Shown here one piece after another: positions 25,928 through 34,066 of a stretch of 37,609 nt of DNA. Position numbers and translations under genes: made by a program. The notes beneath the pieces were generated by a model. It was not told the origin of the DNA. It searched no databases and worked only from the letters and a program-made list of their open reading frames with translations. The DNA comes from Sedimentisphaerales bacterium (GTDB taxonomy: Bacteria > Planctomycetota > Phycisphaerae > Sedimentisphaerales > Anaerobacaceae): contig JAFGPS010000210.1 of the NCBI GenBank assembly GCA_016936075.1, positions 1-37,609 on the forward strand, in the 5' to 3' direction. The first letter of the stretch is position 1; each line of letters starts with the position of its first letter.

Positions 25928-26611
25928 ATGAATACATACAAAAATAGTTACATATGGATAGCCGTCCTGGCTTTATTTATGATTGTTAGCGTTCCCGGTA
26001 CTACTTTGTGCGACCAAGTTCCGAAAGTTGACCCGGAAGTTACCACAAAAACTGCACCAAGTGACCAGGGTTTCATACAGCAATGGCTCATTCTTGATCC
26101 GCTCAGAGCAGGCGGAGATACACAGAACGCTGTACAGACTACAGTCAAAGCCGGAAACTTCGAAAATGAACTTACAATTCAACCTAAAAAAGGTGATAAG
26201 GTTAACGCCGGTGGTCAGGATTATACATGGCACGCAGTCGAAACAGACGAATACAATGTAAACCTTTATTACTTCGCGGCAGAAATTGGTACCAATTGCA
26301 ACAATTCTCTGTTCTGGGTCGTAGCTTACATTAACTGTCCCCAGGAAGTAAAAGACGCACGTTTGGCAGTAGGTACAAACTCAGCTTCAGTATGGTGGGT
26401 AAACGGCAAAGAAGTAGTCGGTATCTATGGCAATCGCTGCACCGTTGTTGATGACGGCGTTTCAAAACGTCTTACACTCAAGAGAGGTATGAACGTTATC
26501 CGTGGTGGTATTATCAACGCCAGCGGAGCCGCTGATTTCTGTGCAAGAATTCTTGATAGCGAAGGCAAACCGCTAAAAGGTTATACCGTAAGCTTGAAAG
26601 CTGGAAATTAA
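25928..26611 (+). CDS. Secreted single-domain protein, same domain as N-terminus of the GH62 enzyme
   Basis: 227 residues; signal peptide at ~1-28 (IAVLALFMIVSVPGTTLC) and AAAAGGA before the ATG. The mature part matches residues ~33-230 of the GH62 protein at 20739: GFIQQWLILDPLRAGGDTQNAVQT, SASVWWVNGKEVVGIYGNR, DDGVSKRLTLKRGMNVIRGG, ending KGYTVSLKAGN. There is no catalytic domain. The domain is not one I can name; its beta-rich motifs recall ligand-binding domains of polysaccharide-active enzymes. It may bind the polysaccharide or partner enzymes, or be the relic of a lost GH62 fusion. Confidence 0.8.
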   Translation: MNTYKNSYIWIAVLALFMIVSVPGTTLCDQVPKVDPEVTTKTAPSDQGFIQQWLILDPLRAGGDTQNAVQTTVKAGNFENELTIQPKKGDKVNAGGQDYTWHAVETDEYNVNLYYFAAEIGTNCNNSLFWVVAYINCPQEVKDARLAVGTNSASVWWVNGKEVVGIYGNRCTVVDDGVSKRLTLKRGMNVIRGGIINASGAADFCARILDSEGKPLKGYTVSLKAGN

Positions 26612-26669
26612 GGTAAATCTTTAATCTAAATATATGTTCTTGCAAAATCTTTTAATAAAGGACTTGCTC

Positions 26670-27410
26670 ATGAACAAAATCGTGCTTTTCTGTTTTGCCG
26701 TCTTTGCACTGCTATGTTGCAATACTTTTGCACTACATGCAGGCGAGCCGGCAAAACAGATACAAGCCGATTCACTCGAAAATACCTCTGTTGATATTCC
26801 TCGTTATTTCAAACCTCCTGTATCAAAAGAAAAAGCTCCCGATCCAAACGGATTTATACAACGATGGCTTCTTCTCGAACCGATTCGTCAATCAGGGCTT
26901 CGCAGTAATAGTCAACTTGTTGATAGTTATGTCCAGAGAGCAATTAAAACAGAATATTTCCCCAATCAATTCACTATAGTTCCTCATGATGGTGACAAGG
27001 TGATTGTTAATGGAGAGGAGCTCAAATGGTATGCTATCGATTCTCTAAGATACGAAGTTAATCTTTTCAGCTTTGCTTCTGCACTGAAAAAACCTACGTA
27101 TAATGTTGTGTTCTGGGCAGTAACTGTAATCGATTGCCCTGAGGAACTGAAAGACATACGGCTTTCTGTTGGTTCCAATTCAGCGTCAATCTGGTGGGTA
27201 AATGGCAAGGAAGTCATCGATATCTATGGCGACCGCCATATGTTACTCGATGATGGCGTATCAAAACGTCTTACGCTTAAAAAAGGGTCGAATGTTATAA
27301 GATGTGCCGTAATAAACGCTCCGGGATTAAGTGCTTTTTGTGCGAGATTTCTTGATAAGGAAGCTAAACCGATTCTAAAAGGATACACCATAAACCTCAA
27401 TAAGATGTAA
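26670..27410 (+). CDS. Secreted single-domain protein, third copy of the GH62-associated domain
   Basis: 246 residues from ATG 26670, chosen because AAAGGA lies 7 nt upstream; an earlier frame start at 26634 has none. Signal peptide MNKIVLFCFAVFALLCC..., possibly a lipoprotein-like cysteine run. The body again has GFIQRWLLLEPIRQSG, SASIWWVNGKEVIDIYGDR, DDGVSKRLTLKKGSNVIR and ends KGYTINLNKM. More diverged than the other two copies, with an extra segment (SNSQLVDSYVQRAI). Ends 6 bp before the convergent deaminase gene. Function unknown; see 25928. Confidence 0.8.
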   Translation: MNKIVLFCFAVFALLCCNTFALHAGEPAKQIQADSLENTSVDIPRYFKPPVSKEKAPDPNGFIQRWLLLEPIRQSGLRSNSQLVDSYVQRAIKTEYFPNQFTIVPHDGDKVIVNGEELKWYAIDSLRYEVNLFSFASALKKPTYNVVFWAVTVIDCPEELKDIRLSVGSNSASIWWVNGKEVIDIYGDRHMLLDDGVSKRLTLKKGSNVIRCAVINAPGLSAFCARFLDKEAKPILKGYTINLNKM

Positions 27411-27416
27411 TTTCTT

Positions 27417-28010
27417 TTAGCTTTGCTCTTGCCGCGAATTATAAATCAATCCGCCTGTTTTATTATAGTCATTCAGAACTGCTTTCGCGTCTTCTCTAAG
27501 GACATCTTTTACAACAGCAATACCTCTGTCTTCAAGTGATTGTGCCCAGTTTTCAGGTTTTGGACCTTCATCGAATCCGATTGCTCTTGCGTCTTCGTCA
27601 CGAGCAGCACATACGACTTGTCGCACACCTGACCAGACTATCGCACCTAAACACATAACGCAAGGCTCAGTGCTTGTCACGAGCTCGTAAGACATATCTG
27701 CTTTTGCACCCAGGTCATAGTGCCCGATTTTCTTTTGTGCCAGCGCAATCGCCAGTATCTCGGCGTGTACAATTGAGCAATTAATCTTTTCCACCTGGTT
27801 TACACCAACCGCAATCAAACGCCCATCTTTGAGGTCGAATATAGCCGCGCCAAACGGTCCGCCGGTTTTATGTTCGATGTTCATTCTTGCAAGTGTAATA
27901 ACGAATTGCATACGTTCTTCTATGGAAGAAAATGTTTCTTTTGAATTGGATAGAAAATCTTCCATCCAGCCCGGCAAACGTAAAACTACTTCAAAAGTAT
28001 GCAATTTCAA
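27417..28010 (-). CDS. Nucleoside/guanine-type deaminase of the cytidine deaminase-like fold
   Basis: Zinc-dependent hydrolytic deaminase, cytoplasmic, 197 residues. Zinc and catalytic residues are visible: HAE (His82, Glu84) and PCVMC (Cys117, Cys120), with TGGPFGAAIFD upstream. It resembles guanine deaminase / tRNA-adenosine deaminase relatives rather than CMP deaminase; substrate not settled. The listed start is a TTG at 28010 with AAGGA 5 nt before it; Met16 at 27965 is an alternative that would still keep the domain. Convergent with the hydrolase locus. Confidence 0.85.
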   Translation of the reverse strand: MKLHTFEVVLRLPGWMEDFLSNSKETFSSIEERMQFVITLARMNIEHKTGGPFGAAIFDLKDGRLIAVGVNQVEKINCSIVHAEILAIALAQKKIGHYDLGAKADMSYELVTSTEPCVMCLGAIVWSGVRQVVCAARDEDARAIGFDEGPKPENWAQSLEDRGIAVVKDVLREDAKAVLNDYNKTGGLIYNSRQEQS

Positions 28011-28050
28011 ACCTTTCCTTTTTTATAACAATTAACATAGAATATGACTT

Positions 28051-28132
28051 TGTCATTCCGCACTTGATGCGGAATCCAGAGTTTTAAAATTGGATTCCCG
28101 CTGAAGTTTATCCCTTGGGGGCGGGAATGACA
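28051..28132. repeat. Dispersed palindromic repeat (tgtcattcc...ggaatgaca)
   Basis: Outer ends tgtcattccgc and gcgggaatgaca are inverted; the left half folds as attccgca/tgcggaat and the right half contains ggattcccgc/gcgggaat. This is the widespread 'gtcattcccgc...gcgggaatgac' style of small repeat found between genes in many bacteria. It fills the spacer between ettA and the deaminase gene. Confidence 0.75.
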
Positions 28133-28156
28133 TAGAAAATTAGTCAATTTATACCT

Positions 28157-29827
28157 TTATATTTTAAGACGTTTATACTTATTACGGCGATGCGCCAAAC
28201 GTTCCGGATTTTCCGCCTTTACCTTTTCTTCATAGGTCGCGAAGTTACCCTGGAACCATTGTGTTTTGCCGTTACCTTCGAATATTAATAAGTGAGTGCA
28301 GATTCTATCAAGGAAAAACCTGTCGTGACTTATCACCATAGCGCAACCCTGAAAATCTATTATCGCCTGTTCGAGAACACGCATAGTATCAACATCAAGG
28401 TCATTAGTCGGCTCGTCAAGAAGCAGAAGATTTCCGCCGCGTCTTAACATTTTTGCAAGATGTATTCTGTTTCGCTCGCCGCCAGAACACGTAGAGACTT
28501 TTTTCTGCTGCAGGCTTCCTCTTATATTAAACTTTGCGATATAAGCCCTTGATGACGTTTCTTTACCACCGACATCAATCGTGTCCTTGCCATCCGATAT
28601 TTCCTCGAATATTGTTTTGTCACCATCGAGTGCGTCACGATGCTGGTCAACATACCCGATAGAAACGGTTGAGCCCATCTCGATTTGGCCCGAATCAGGT
28701 TGTTCCTGGCCGGTTATTATTCTGAATAGTGTTGTCTTGCCGATTCCATTCGGCCCGATTACACCGACAATCGCGTTCGGAGGCAATTCAAAAGAGCAAT
28801 CATCAATAAGAAGATTATTGCCATAACTCTTGGTAACATTTTTGAAAGTAAGTACCTTATCACCAAGCCGCTGCCCTGATGGTATTTCGATAAATAAATT
28901 ATTGCGTCTGATATCGTTTGATTCGCTTACCAGTTTTTCGTAAGAGTTTATACGTGCCTGATTTTTCTTGTTGCGTGCCCTAACTGGAGTGTTTATCCAC
29001 TCCAATTCCTGTGAAAGAGTTTTTTGACGCTGACTTTCTCTCTTTTCTGTTACTCGTAAAAGTTCGGCCTTCTGCTTGAGCCATGAAGAATAATTTCCTT
29101 CGAACGGCAGGCCTAAGCCGTTTTCAAGTTCGAGTATCCACTTGGTAATATTATCCAGAAAATATCGGTCGTGTGTTACGATAATTACTGTGCCGTGATA
29201 TTCCCGCAATGCGGTCTCAAGCCATTGTACTGTTTCGGCGTCAAGATGATTTGTCGGCTCATCAAGCAGGAGCATATCAGGTTTTTCCAGAAGCGCCATG
29301 CAAAGCGCGACTCGTCTGCGTTCTCCACCTGAAAGCTGGCTGATTGGAGCGTTATCATCAGGAAGAACCATAGCATCTGAAACAAGGTTAATAAATCGGT
29401 CAGTTTCCCAGCCGTCACAGGCATCAATTTTGTCCTGCAAAACTCCCATCTCTTCCATCAGTTTATCCATCTGCTCGTCGGGGAGAGGCTCGCCGAGCAT
29501 TTCGGATATTTCATTGAATCGGTCAACCAAATCCAGGGTAGGCTTAATTGCGGTAAGAAGATTCTCCCGAACGGTCTTATCCATTTCGAGTTCCGGCTCC
29601 TGCGCGATATAACGAACTTTCATTTTCGGCGCAAGTTTCGTATCGCCGTGAAAATCCTTGTCAATACCGGCCATAATTTTCAGCAGGGTGCTTTTACCAG
29701 AGCCATTCTCACCTATTACACCAATTTTCGCACCGTAAAAGAAGGATAAGGATATATCATGAATAACTTCCTTATCACCGTATCTTCTACTGACGTTTTT
29801 CATTTCGTATATAAATTGTGGAGGCAT
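28157..29827 (-). CDS. ettA: Energy-dependent translational throttle protein EttA (ABC-F ATPase)
   Basis: Soluble ABC-F protein that binds the ribosomal E site and couples translation elongation to ATP/ADP state. 556 residues, the usual EttA length. Two ATPase domains: Walker A GENGSGKST with signature LSGGERRRVALC, and GPNGIGKTT with CSGGERNRIHLAK; both are followed by LLLDEPTNHLD / LLLDEPTNDLD. The start LSLSFFYGAKIGVIG-like region and the C-terminal FQGNFATYEEKV...RRNKYKRLKI are EttA-specific. The ATG at 29827 has AAGGA 12 nt upstream. Divergent from the DUF4159 gene. Confidence 0.93.
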   Translation of the reverse strand: MPPQFIYEMKNVSRRYGDKEVIHDISLSFFYGAKIGVIGENGSGKSTLLKIMAGIDKDFHGDTKLAPKMKVRYIAQEPELEMDKTVRENLLTAIKPTLDLVDRFNEISEMLGEPLPDEQMDKLMEEMGVLQDKIDACDGWETDRFINLVSDAMVLPDDNAPISQLSGGERRRVALCMALLEKPDMLLLDEPTNHLDAETVQWLETALREYHGTVIIVTHDRYFLDNITKWILELENGLGLPFEGNYSSWLKQKAELLRVTEKRESQRQKTLSQELEWINTPVRARNKKNQARINSYEKLVSESNDIRRNNLFIEIPSGQRLGDKVLTFKNVTKSYGNNLLIDDCSFELPPNAIVGVIGPNGIGKTTLFRIITGQEQPDSGQIEMGSTVSIGYVDQHRDALDGDKTIFEEISDGKDTIDVGGKETSSRAYIAKFNIRGSLQQKKVSTCSGGERNRIHLAKMLRRGGNLLLLDEPTNDLDVDTMRVLEQAIIDFQGCAMVISHDRFFLDRICTHLLIFEGNGKTQWFQGNFATYEEKVKAENPERLAHRRNKYKRLKI

Positions 29828-29931
29828 ATAAAATCATTCCTTTTTTGAGTATTAAATATTTTCGATTAAGTCTGAATAATATAAAACAAATCCAATGAAT
29901 ATGTAAAGAATAATCGTGTATAGCTTTTTAC

Positions 29932-29961
29932 TTGATATGTTTTGCCCATCTTATGTATAAT
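29932..29961 (+). promoter_or_regulatory. Sigma70-type promoter for the DUF4159 gene
   Basis: TTGATA (29932-29937), 18-bp spacer, TATAAT (29956-29961), about 60 bp before the ATG. The only strong promoter-like pair in the ettA/DUF4159 divergent spacer. Confidence 0.65.
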
Positions 29962-30021
29962 CGCTAAGTATGATAGCTGATAAAAGCAAATATCTGTCAT
30001 TAGAATGGAATTATTAAAATA

Positions 30022-30915
30022 ATGCGGATTAAAACTATATTATTATTTTGTTTAATCATGTGCCTTACGGTAACTATAGCTATCGCGCAGCGGCGAGGTA
30101 GTCCCTTCCAGCGAGGAGGAGGCCGCTCTTCCCTGTATGGCGGTTCATCGTTCCAACGCGGCCAATCATTCCGCCGTACCCAGCCTACATTGCGAAGTGA
30201 GTTCCAAACGTGGGAAATCGATCCTGAATTCGAGGACGATGTTTTTACTTTCGTGCGAATTGAATATGATTCTTCCCGCTCGGTAGGTTTCTGGGACAGC
30301 TGGGACAATGACTTTCCTGATGCCGACTGGAATTTCTCGTATCGTCTCCAGCAATTGACATCGCTTAACGTTTCACCTGATAATAAATTAATGAGACTTA
30401 CCGATTCTGAACTGGCAAGTTATCCATTTATTTATATGTCCGGTGTGCAGAAAATGGTACTCCGGCCTGAAGAGCAGACAGCACTTAGAAAGTACTTACT
30501 CAACGGCGGATTTGTTATGATGAGTGACTTCTGGAATCCTGATGGATGGTATCATGTGCGCAACCAGATGCGAGCAGTTTTTCCCGATAGAGAACCTGTC
30601 GAGTTGACACTTGACCATCCGATATTTCATTTCGTATTCGACTTGAAAGAGCTTCCTCAGATTACCGATATTCAGACATGGATTCGAGGGCAAAGTTTTG
30701 AATATGATCATGGCTCTTCGCGTGGCGATGAAGCTCCTCATTTCTGGTCATACTTCGATGATAAAGGCCGCATGGTCGCACTGCTTTGTCATAACAATGA
30801 TTTAGGAGACGGCTGGGAACGGGAAGGGGAAAACAAGGATTACTTCACTGAATGTTCAGAAAAATACTCATACCCTATGGGTATAAATATTATAACGTAT
30901 GTCTTAACGCATTAA
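30022..30915 (+). CDS. Secreted DUF4159 domain protein with Arg/Gly-rich N-terminus
   Basis: 297 residues. Signal peptide MRIKTILLFCLIMCLTVTIAIAQ, then an RG-rich stretch (RRGSPFQRGGGRSSLYGG, ~24-55). The DUF4159 domain follows: DDVFTFVRIEYDS, DFPDADWNFSYRLQQLTSL, YPFIYMSG, LRKYLLNGGFVMMSDFW, VFPDREPVELTLDHPIFHFVFDLKELPQI and YPMGINIITYVLTH. The family is common in Planctomycetota and often borders MoxR/VWA-type gene sets, but none is present here. Function unknown. The ribosome site is weak. Ends 12 bp before a convergent gene. The RG-rich leader recalls the hydrolase locus 3 kb upstream. Confidence 0.85.
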   Translation: MRIKTILLFCLIMCLTVTIAIAQRRGSPFQRGGGRSSLYGGSSFQRGQSFRRTQPTLRSEFQTWEIDPEFEDDVFTFVRIEYDSSRSVGFWDSWDNDFPDADWNFSYRLQQLTSLNVSPDNKLMRLTDSELASYPFIYMSGVQKMVLRPEEQTALRKYLLNGGFVMMSDFWNPDGWYHVRNQMRAVFPDREPVELTLDHPIFHFVFDLKELPQITDIQTWIRGQSFEYDHGSSRGDEAPHFWSYFDDKGRMVALLCHNNDLGDGWEREGENKDYFTECSEKYSYPMGINIITYVLTH

Positions 30916-30927
30916 ATCATGTTATGT

Positions 30928-32631
30928 TTATTGCGACATAATATCGTAACAGATAAGCCGCTGCATATATCGCATAAATAGTTTACCGTTTGCAATAACT
31001 GGTATTGTCCATGCCGGATTACTTACTTTTCTCAGGGCGTTTTCCAATTCAGTTATTAATTTAAACTCATTCGGATTTGGTTCGACCAGGAACAGGTTTC
31101 CTTCTATATCCATACAAACAAGATGCTCATCGACAAAAAGTGCAGTTCCCCAGCCGATTGCGTTGGTACTCCACATTTCCTTGCCGGTTTCAAGCTCTAC
31201 ACATTTGAATGAGCCTTTATTTTGATTGCTTTGGCCGGAATAACAATAAACATAACCATCGATTATGATTGGGTCCGAATGATGAGAAGCAATAGCTTTG
31301 TTCTTCCATAAAACTTCAGCGTTAGCTTGAGTGACTTTAAGTGCCTCGCAGCCTGTTCCGTATCCTGATGTTATAAAAACAATCGAGTCGGAAAACGCTG
31401 GAGTTGTTGCGTTCACATTGTAACTTGTTTTCCAATTAGTAGTCCATAATTCTGTGCCGTCATCCGGATTAAGGCATGAAAGGCCAGTGCCTTGAAAAAC
31501 GAGGATTTCATTTGAGTCTTCAATTTTCATCGAAGTAACAGCTGCGTATCCGGCTTCTCCCTGCATCGATTTCCAGATTATATCCCCGTTCATTTTATCG
31601 TATGCTATTACGAGTGCTTCGCCGCCACCCTGAACTATTACTTTATCCTGATACACAAGCGGCGAGCAGGAATGTCCCCATTGAGGCTCTTTCCCTCCCG
31701 CGTCTTCGACATTCTTTTTCCAAAGCAGTTTTCCATCTGCCAGTGACCAGCATACAATGTCACCGCCTCGGCCAAATGTATAAACTCTGTCTTCGTCTAT
31801 GTAAGCCGTAGCGCGAGAGCCTGGGCCGTGGCTCGTTCCTGTTTTCGCTTTATATGAGTTGTGCCAAATTAAGTCGCCGTTCTGAGAATTCAGGCAGAAT
31901 ACAAGATCGCTGTCATCGTTTCTTCCGGGAACTACGAGCCTGTTTCCTGAAACTGCAACCGAAGACCATGCAATATTGTTTTTGCCCTGACAGAGGTAAT
32001 TTACTTCCCAGAGTTTCTTCAGGCCATTTGACCAGTCCTTTACAATTCCTGTAATATTGCTTTTTCCATCCAGGTTTGGACCTCTCCAGTACGGCCAGTC
32101 TGCTTCTCCTTTTTCGAGCGGAGGTATTACGCCGGTTGTTTTTGGAATTTTATTTTGTGTACCGATTAATTGTTCGTTTCCGTTAATAGCAATCCATGCT
32201 TGCCAGCCGCCGAATACTAATATAATAATAACGAAAAAGGCCGGGATATAAAATATTGGCCGCGTGAAGAATTTCTTTTTTTTACTCATTTGTTCGTCCT
32301 TGTTTTTTTGTTGTGATGGTTCTTTCAGCATGAAAATACTGAGCATAAAAAATACGCCACAGACAATATCTACAGCAATCCATAGATTGCGGGGAAAGCC
32401 CAAAGGTTTGAGCGGATTGAATAATATCGTGATAGCAATAAAGGGAAATATCAATATTTTCTTTTTGAAACGATGCGCAATAATAGCCGAATTGACACTG
32501 GCCGCGGCTACTATAATTTTCAAGGCAGTATAATATTGCCCCGGCATACTCCCAATCGCCGCGAAGAGCATTATCGCGGCAACTACAAGCGGCGATACTA
32601 TTTGAAATTTCTGTTTTGTCTGCATATTCAT
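30928..32631 (-). CDS. Membrane-anchored PQQ-type beta-propeller protein
   Basis: 567 residues. Residues 1-~105 hold about three to four hydrophobic segments (GQYYTALKIIVAAASVNSAI, LNPLKPLGFPRNLWIAVDIV-like), resembling small DUF6804-type membrane proteins. Met115 then begins a Lys-rich segment and another membrane helix (FYIPAFFVIIILVFGG), followed by a PQQ-like propeller: WPYWRGPNLDGKS, SSVAVSGNRLVV, CLNSQNGDLIWH, CWSLADGKLLW, CLNPDDGTELW and CVELETGKEMW. The propeller probably faces the periplasm. AAGGA stands 7 nt before the codon for Met115 (32289), so the propeller part may also be made separately. No PQQ-dehydrogenase catalytic set was recognised; BamB-like scaffolding is possible. Confidence 0.8.
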   Translation of the reverse strand: MNMQTKQKFQIVSPLVVAAIMLFAAIGSMPGQYYTALKIIVAAASVNSAIIAHRFKKKILIFPFIAITILFNPLKPLGFPRNLWIAVDIVCGVFFMLSIFMLKEPSQQKNKDEQMSKKKKFFTRPIFYIPAFFVIIILVFGGWQAWIAINGNEQLIGTQNKIPKTTGVIPPLEKGEADWPYWRGPNLDGKSNITGIVKDWSNGLKKLWEVNYLCQGKNNIAWSSVAVSGNRLVVPGRNDDSDLVFCLNSQNGDLIWHNSYKAKTGTSHGPGSRATAYIDEDRVYTFGRGGDIVCWSLADGKLLWKKNVEDAGGKEPQWGHSCSPLVYQDKVIVQGGGEALVIAYDKMNGDIIWKSMQGEAGYAAVTSMKIEDSNEILVFQGTGLSCLNPDDGTELWTTNWKTSYNVNATTPAFSDSIVFITSGYGTGCEALKVTQANAEVLWKNKAIASHHSDPIIIDGYVYCYSGQSNQNKGSFKCVELETGKEMWSTNAIGWGTALFVDEHLVCMDIEGNLFLVEPNPNEFKLITELENALRKVSNPAWTIPVIANGKLFMRYMQRLICYDIMSQ

Positions 32632-32759
32632 TTCAATACACCTGAATTTTGATTAGCTTAACATTTTCAACATTAACATAACCGATTTTTCATTTATTTA
32701 CAACTTTTTGAACTTGTTTTGCGAACAAAGATAATTCTTTCTATTATTATGCTCTGTAT

Positions 32760-32788
32760 TTGACAAAAATATATTAATTCGATAAACT
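32760..32788 (+). promoter_or_regulatory. Sigma70-type promoter for the polyamine pair
   Basis: TTGACA (32760-32765), exact consensus, with a 17-bp spacer and TAAACT (32783-32788), about 95 bp before the ATG at 32883. Confidence 0.7.
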
Positions 32789-32882
32789 GCTTCGCGAAAC
32801 AAGAGTCTTTCAGCCGATTTTCAGGTATAGCCTGTTATTGGTTATAACAGTAAATAACGATTTTATTCAAGGGTTTTGAACC

Positions 32883-34055
32883 ATGAAACATGATTGCCCA
32901 AAAAGAGCTAAATATTTGTCAGGCAAAAGGATTCTTCCCAAGCCTATAACTAAAGATTATTCAGTATCAGATTTAATTAATAATGCGTTTAATGCTTATA
33001 ACTCGGGCCGGATTAAAGATGCGGCCGAGCTTATCGTAAAAGAATACTCCAAAGAGAACGTTACAGTCGGAATGTCTCTGGCAGGCGCTCTTACGCCTGC
33101 GGGCATGGCTTCGTCTGTTATACCTTTAATCGAGCATGGCTACGTGGACTGGATAGTCGCGACCGGTGCCAATATGTACCATGATATGCACTATCCGTTC
33201 AATCTTCCGCTCTATGAGGGCAGCCCGAATGTCGATGATGTCGATTTGCGCGAAGTCGGCGTAACCAGAATTTATGACGTTCTTTTCGATTATGAAAACG
33301 TCCTAATGGAAACCGACAGAAGATTGAGAAAAATCCTGACAAGAAAAGAGTTCCAGAAAGAGATGGGAACGCAGGAATTCTATTATCGTCTCGGTAGAAT
33401 TTTGGACGAAACCGAAAAGGAAAACAAAATTGGAAAGGTAAGTATTCTCGCCGCTGCGTACAGAGCAGGTGTACCGGTCTTTACATCTTCTCCAGGCGAT
33501 TCGACAATCGGAATGAATGTAGCCGGTCTCGAAGTTCTCAGCGACAAATTCAAAATGAGAATAAATCCGAGTATAGACGTAAACGAATCGACCGCGATTA
33601 TTCTCGATTCCAAAGTATATCAAAAAGGCAGAACCGCAGTCATCCTGGTTGGCGGCGGAAGCCCTAAGAATTTTATGCTACAGACCGAGCCGCAGATTCA
33701 GGAAATTCTCAGAATAAAAGAAGTCGGCCAGGATTATTTTATTCAAATTACAGACGCAAGAGTCGATACAGGTGGCTTGTCCGGCGCAACTCCTAAAGAA
33801 GCAGTCACATGGGGGAAAATTGACCCGGATGAAGTTGAAAAGAGCGTTATAGTTTATACTGATTCGACGATTGCTCTTCCTTTGATTACTTCTTATGTAA
33901 TGCAGAACACTGAGCCGAAGAAACTTAAAAGGCTTTACGACCAGAGAGAAGAACTGATGGACAAGCTGAAAAAATCATATTTCGAAAATTTCAGTGAAAC
34001 TGCTCCTGATGAGATGAAAGAATTGGAAGACCTTCTTGATAAGAACATTGATTAA
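32883..34055 (+). CDS. Deoxyhypusine synthase-family protein (probable polyamine aminobutyltransferase)
   Basis: NAD-dependent aminobutyl transfer enzyme family, cytoplasmic, 390 residues. Conserved DHS blocks: SLAGALTPAGM (66-75), DWIVATGANMYHDMH, PVFTSSPGDSTIG (198-210), ILVGGGSPKNFMLQT, and SGATPKEAVTWGKI with the catalytic lysine Lys312. Bacteria lack eIF5A, the eukaryotic substrate; bacterial members have been linked to polyamine (spermidine/homospermidine) synthesis, which fits the decarboxylase 11 bp downstream. AAGGG lies 9 nt before the ATG. The exact product is inferred. Confidence 0.85.
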   Translation: MKHDCPKRAKYLSGKRILPKPITKDYSVSDLINNAFNAYNSGRIKDAAELIVKEYSKENVTVGMSLAGALTPAGMASSVIPLIEHGYVDWIVATGANMYHDMHYPFNLPLYEGSPNVDDVDLREVGVTRIYDVLFDYENVLMETDRRLRKILTRKEFQKEMGTQEFYYRLGRILDETEKENKIGKVSILAAAYRAGVPVFTSSPGDSTIGMNVAGLEVLSDKFKMRINPSIDVNESTAIILDSKVYQKGRTAVILVGGGSPKNFMLQTEPQIQEILRIKEVGQDYFIQITDARVDTGGLSGATPKEAVTWGKIDPDEVEKSVIVYTDSTIALPLITSYVMQNTEPKKLKRLYDQREELMDKLKKSYFENFSETAPDEMKELEDLLDKNID

Positions 34056-34066
34056 GCAGATAAGAT

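Larger units (their letters stand above)
22607..26611 (+). repeat. Tandem duplication, block B
   Basis: Second copy of the three-gene block at 17381-22436. The first two genes are full length; the third (25928-26611) corresponds only to the N-terminal domain of the GH62 protein. A fourth, more diverged relative of that domain follows at 26670-27410. Confidence 0.85.

Noticed and set aside
32883..34055. Presence of a DHS homologue as evidence for an archaeal or eukaryotic contig
   Set aside because: All neighbours (valS, rho, coaE, ettA, NCS2 permease) are bacterial and Shine-Dalgarno sites are clear; DHS-family genes are known in bacteria.
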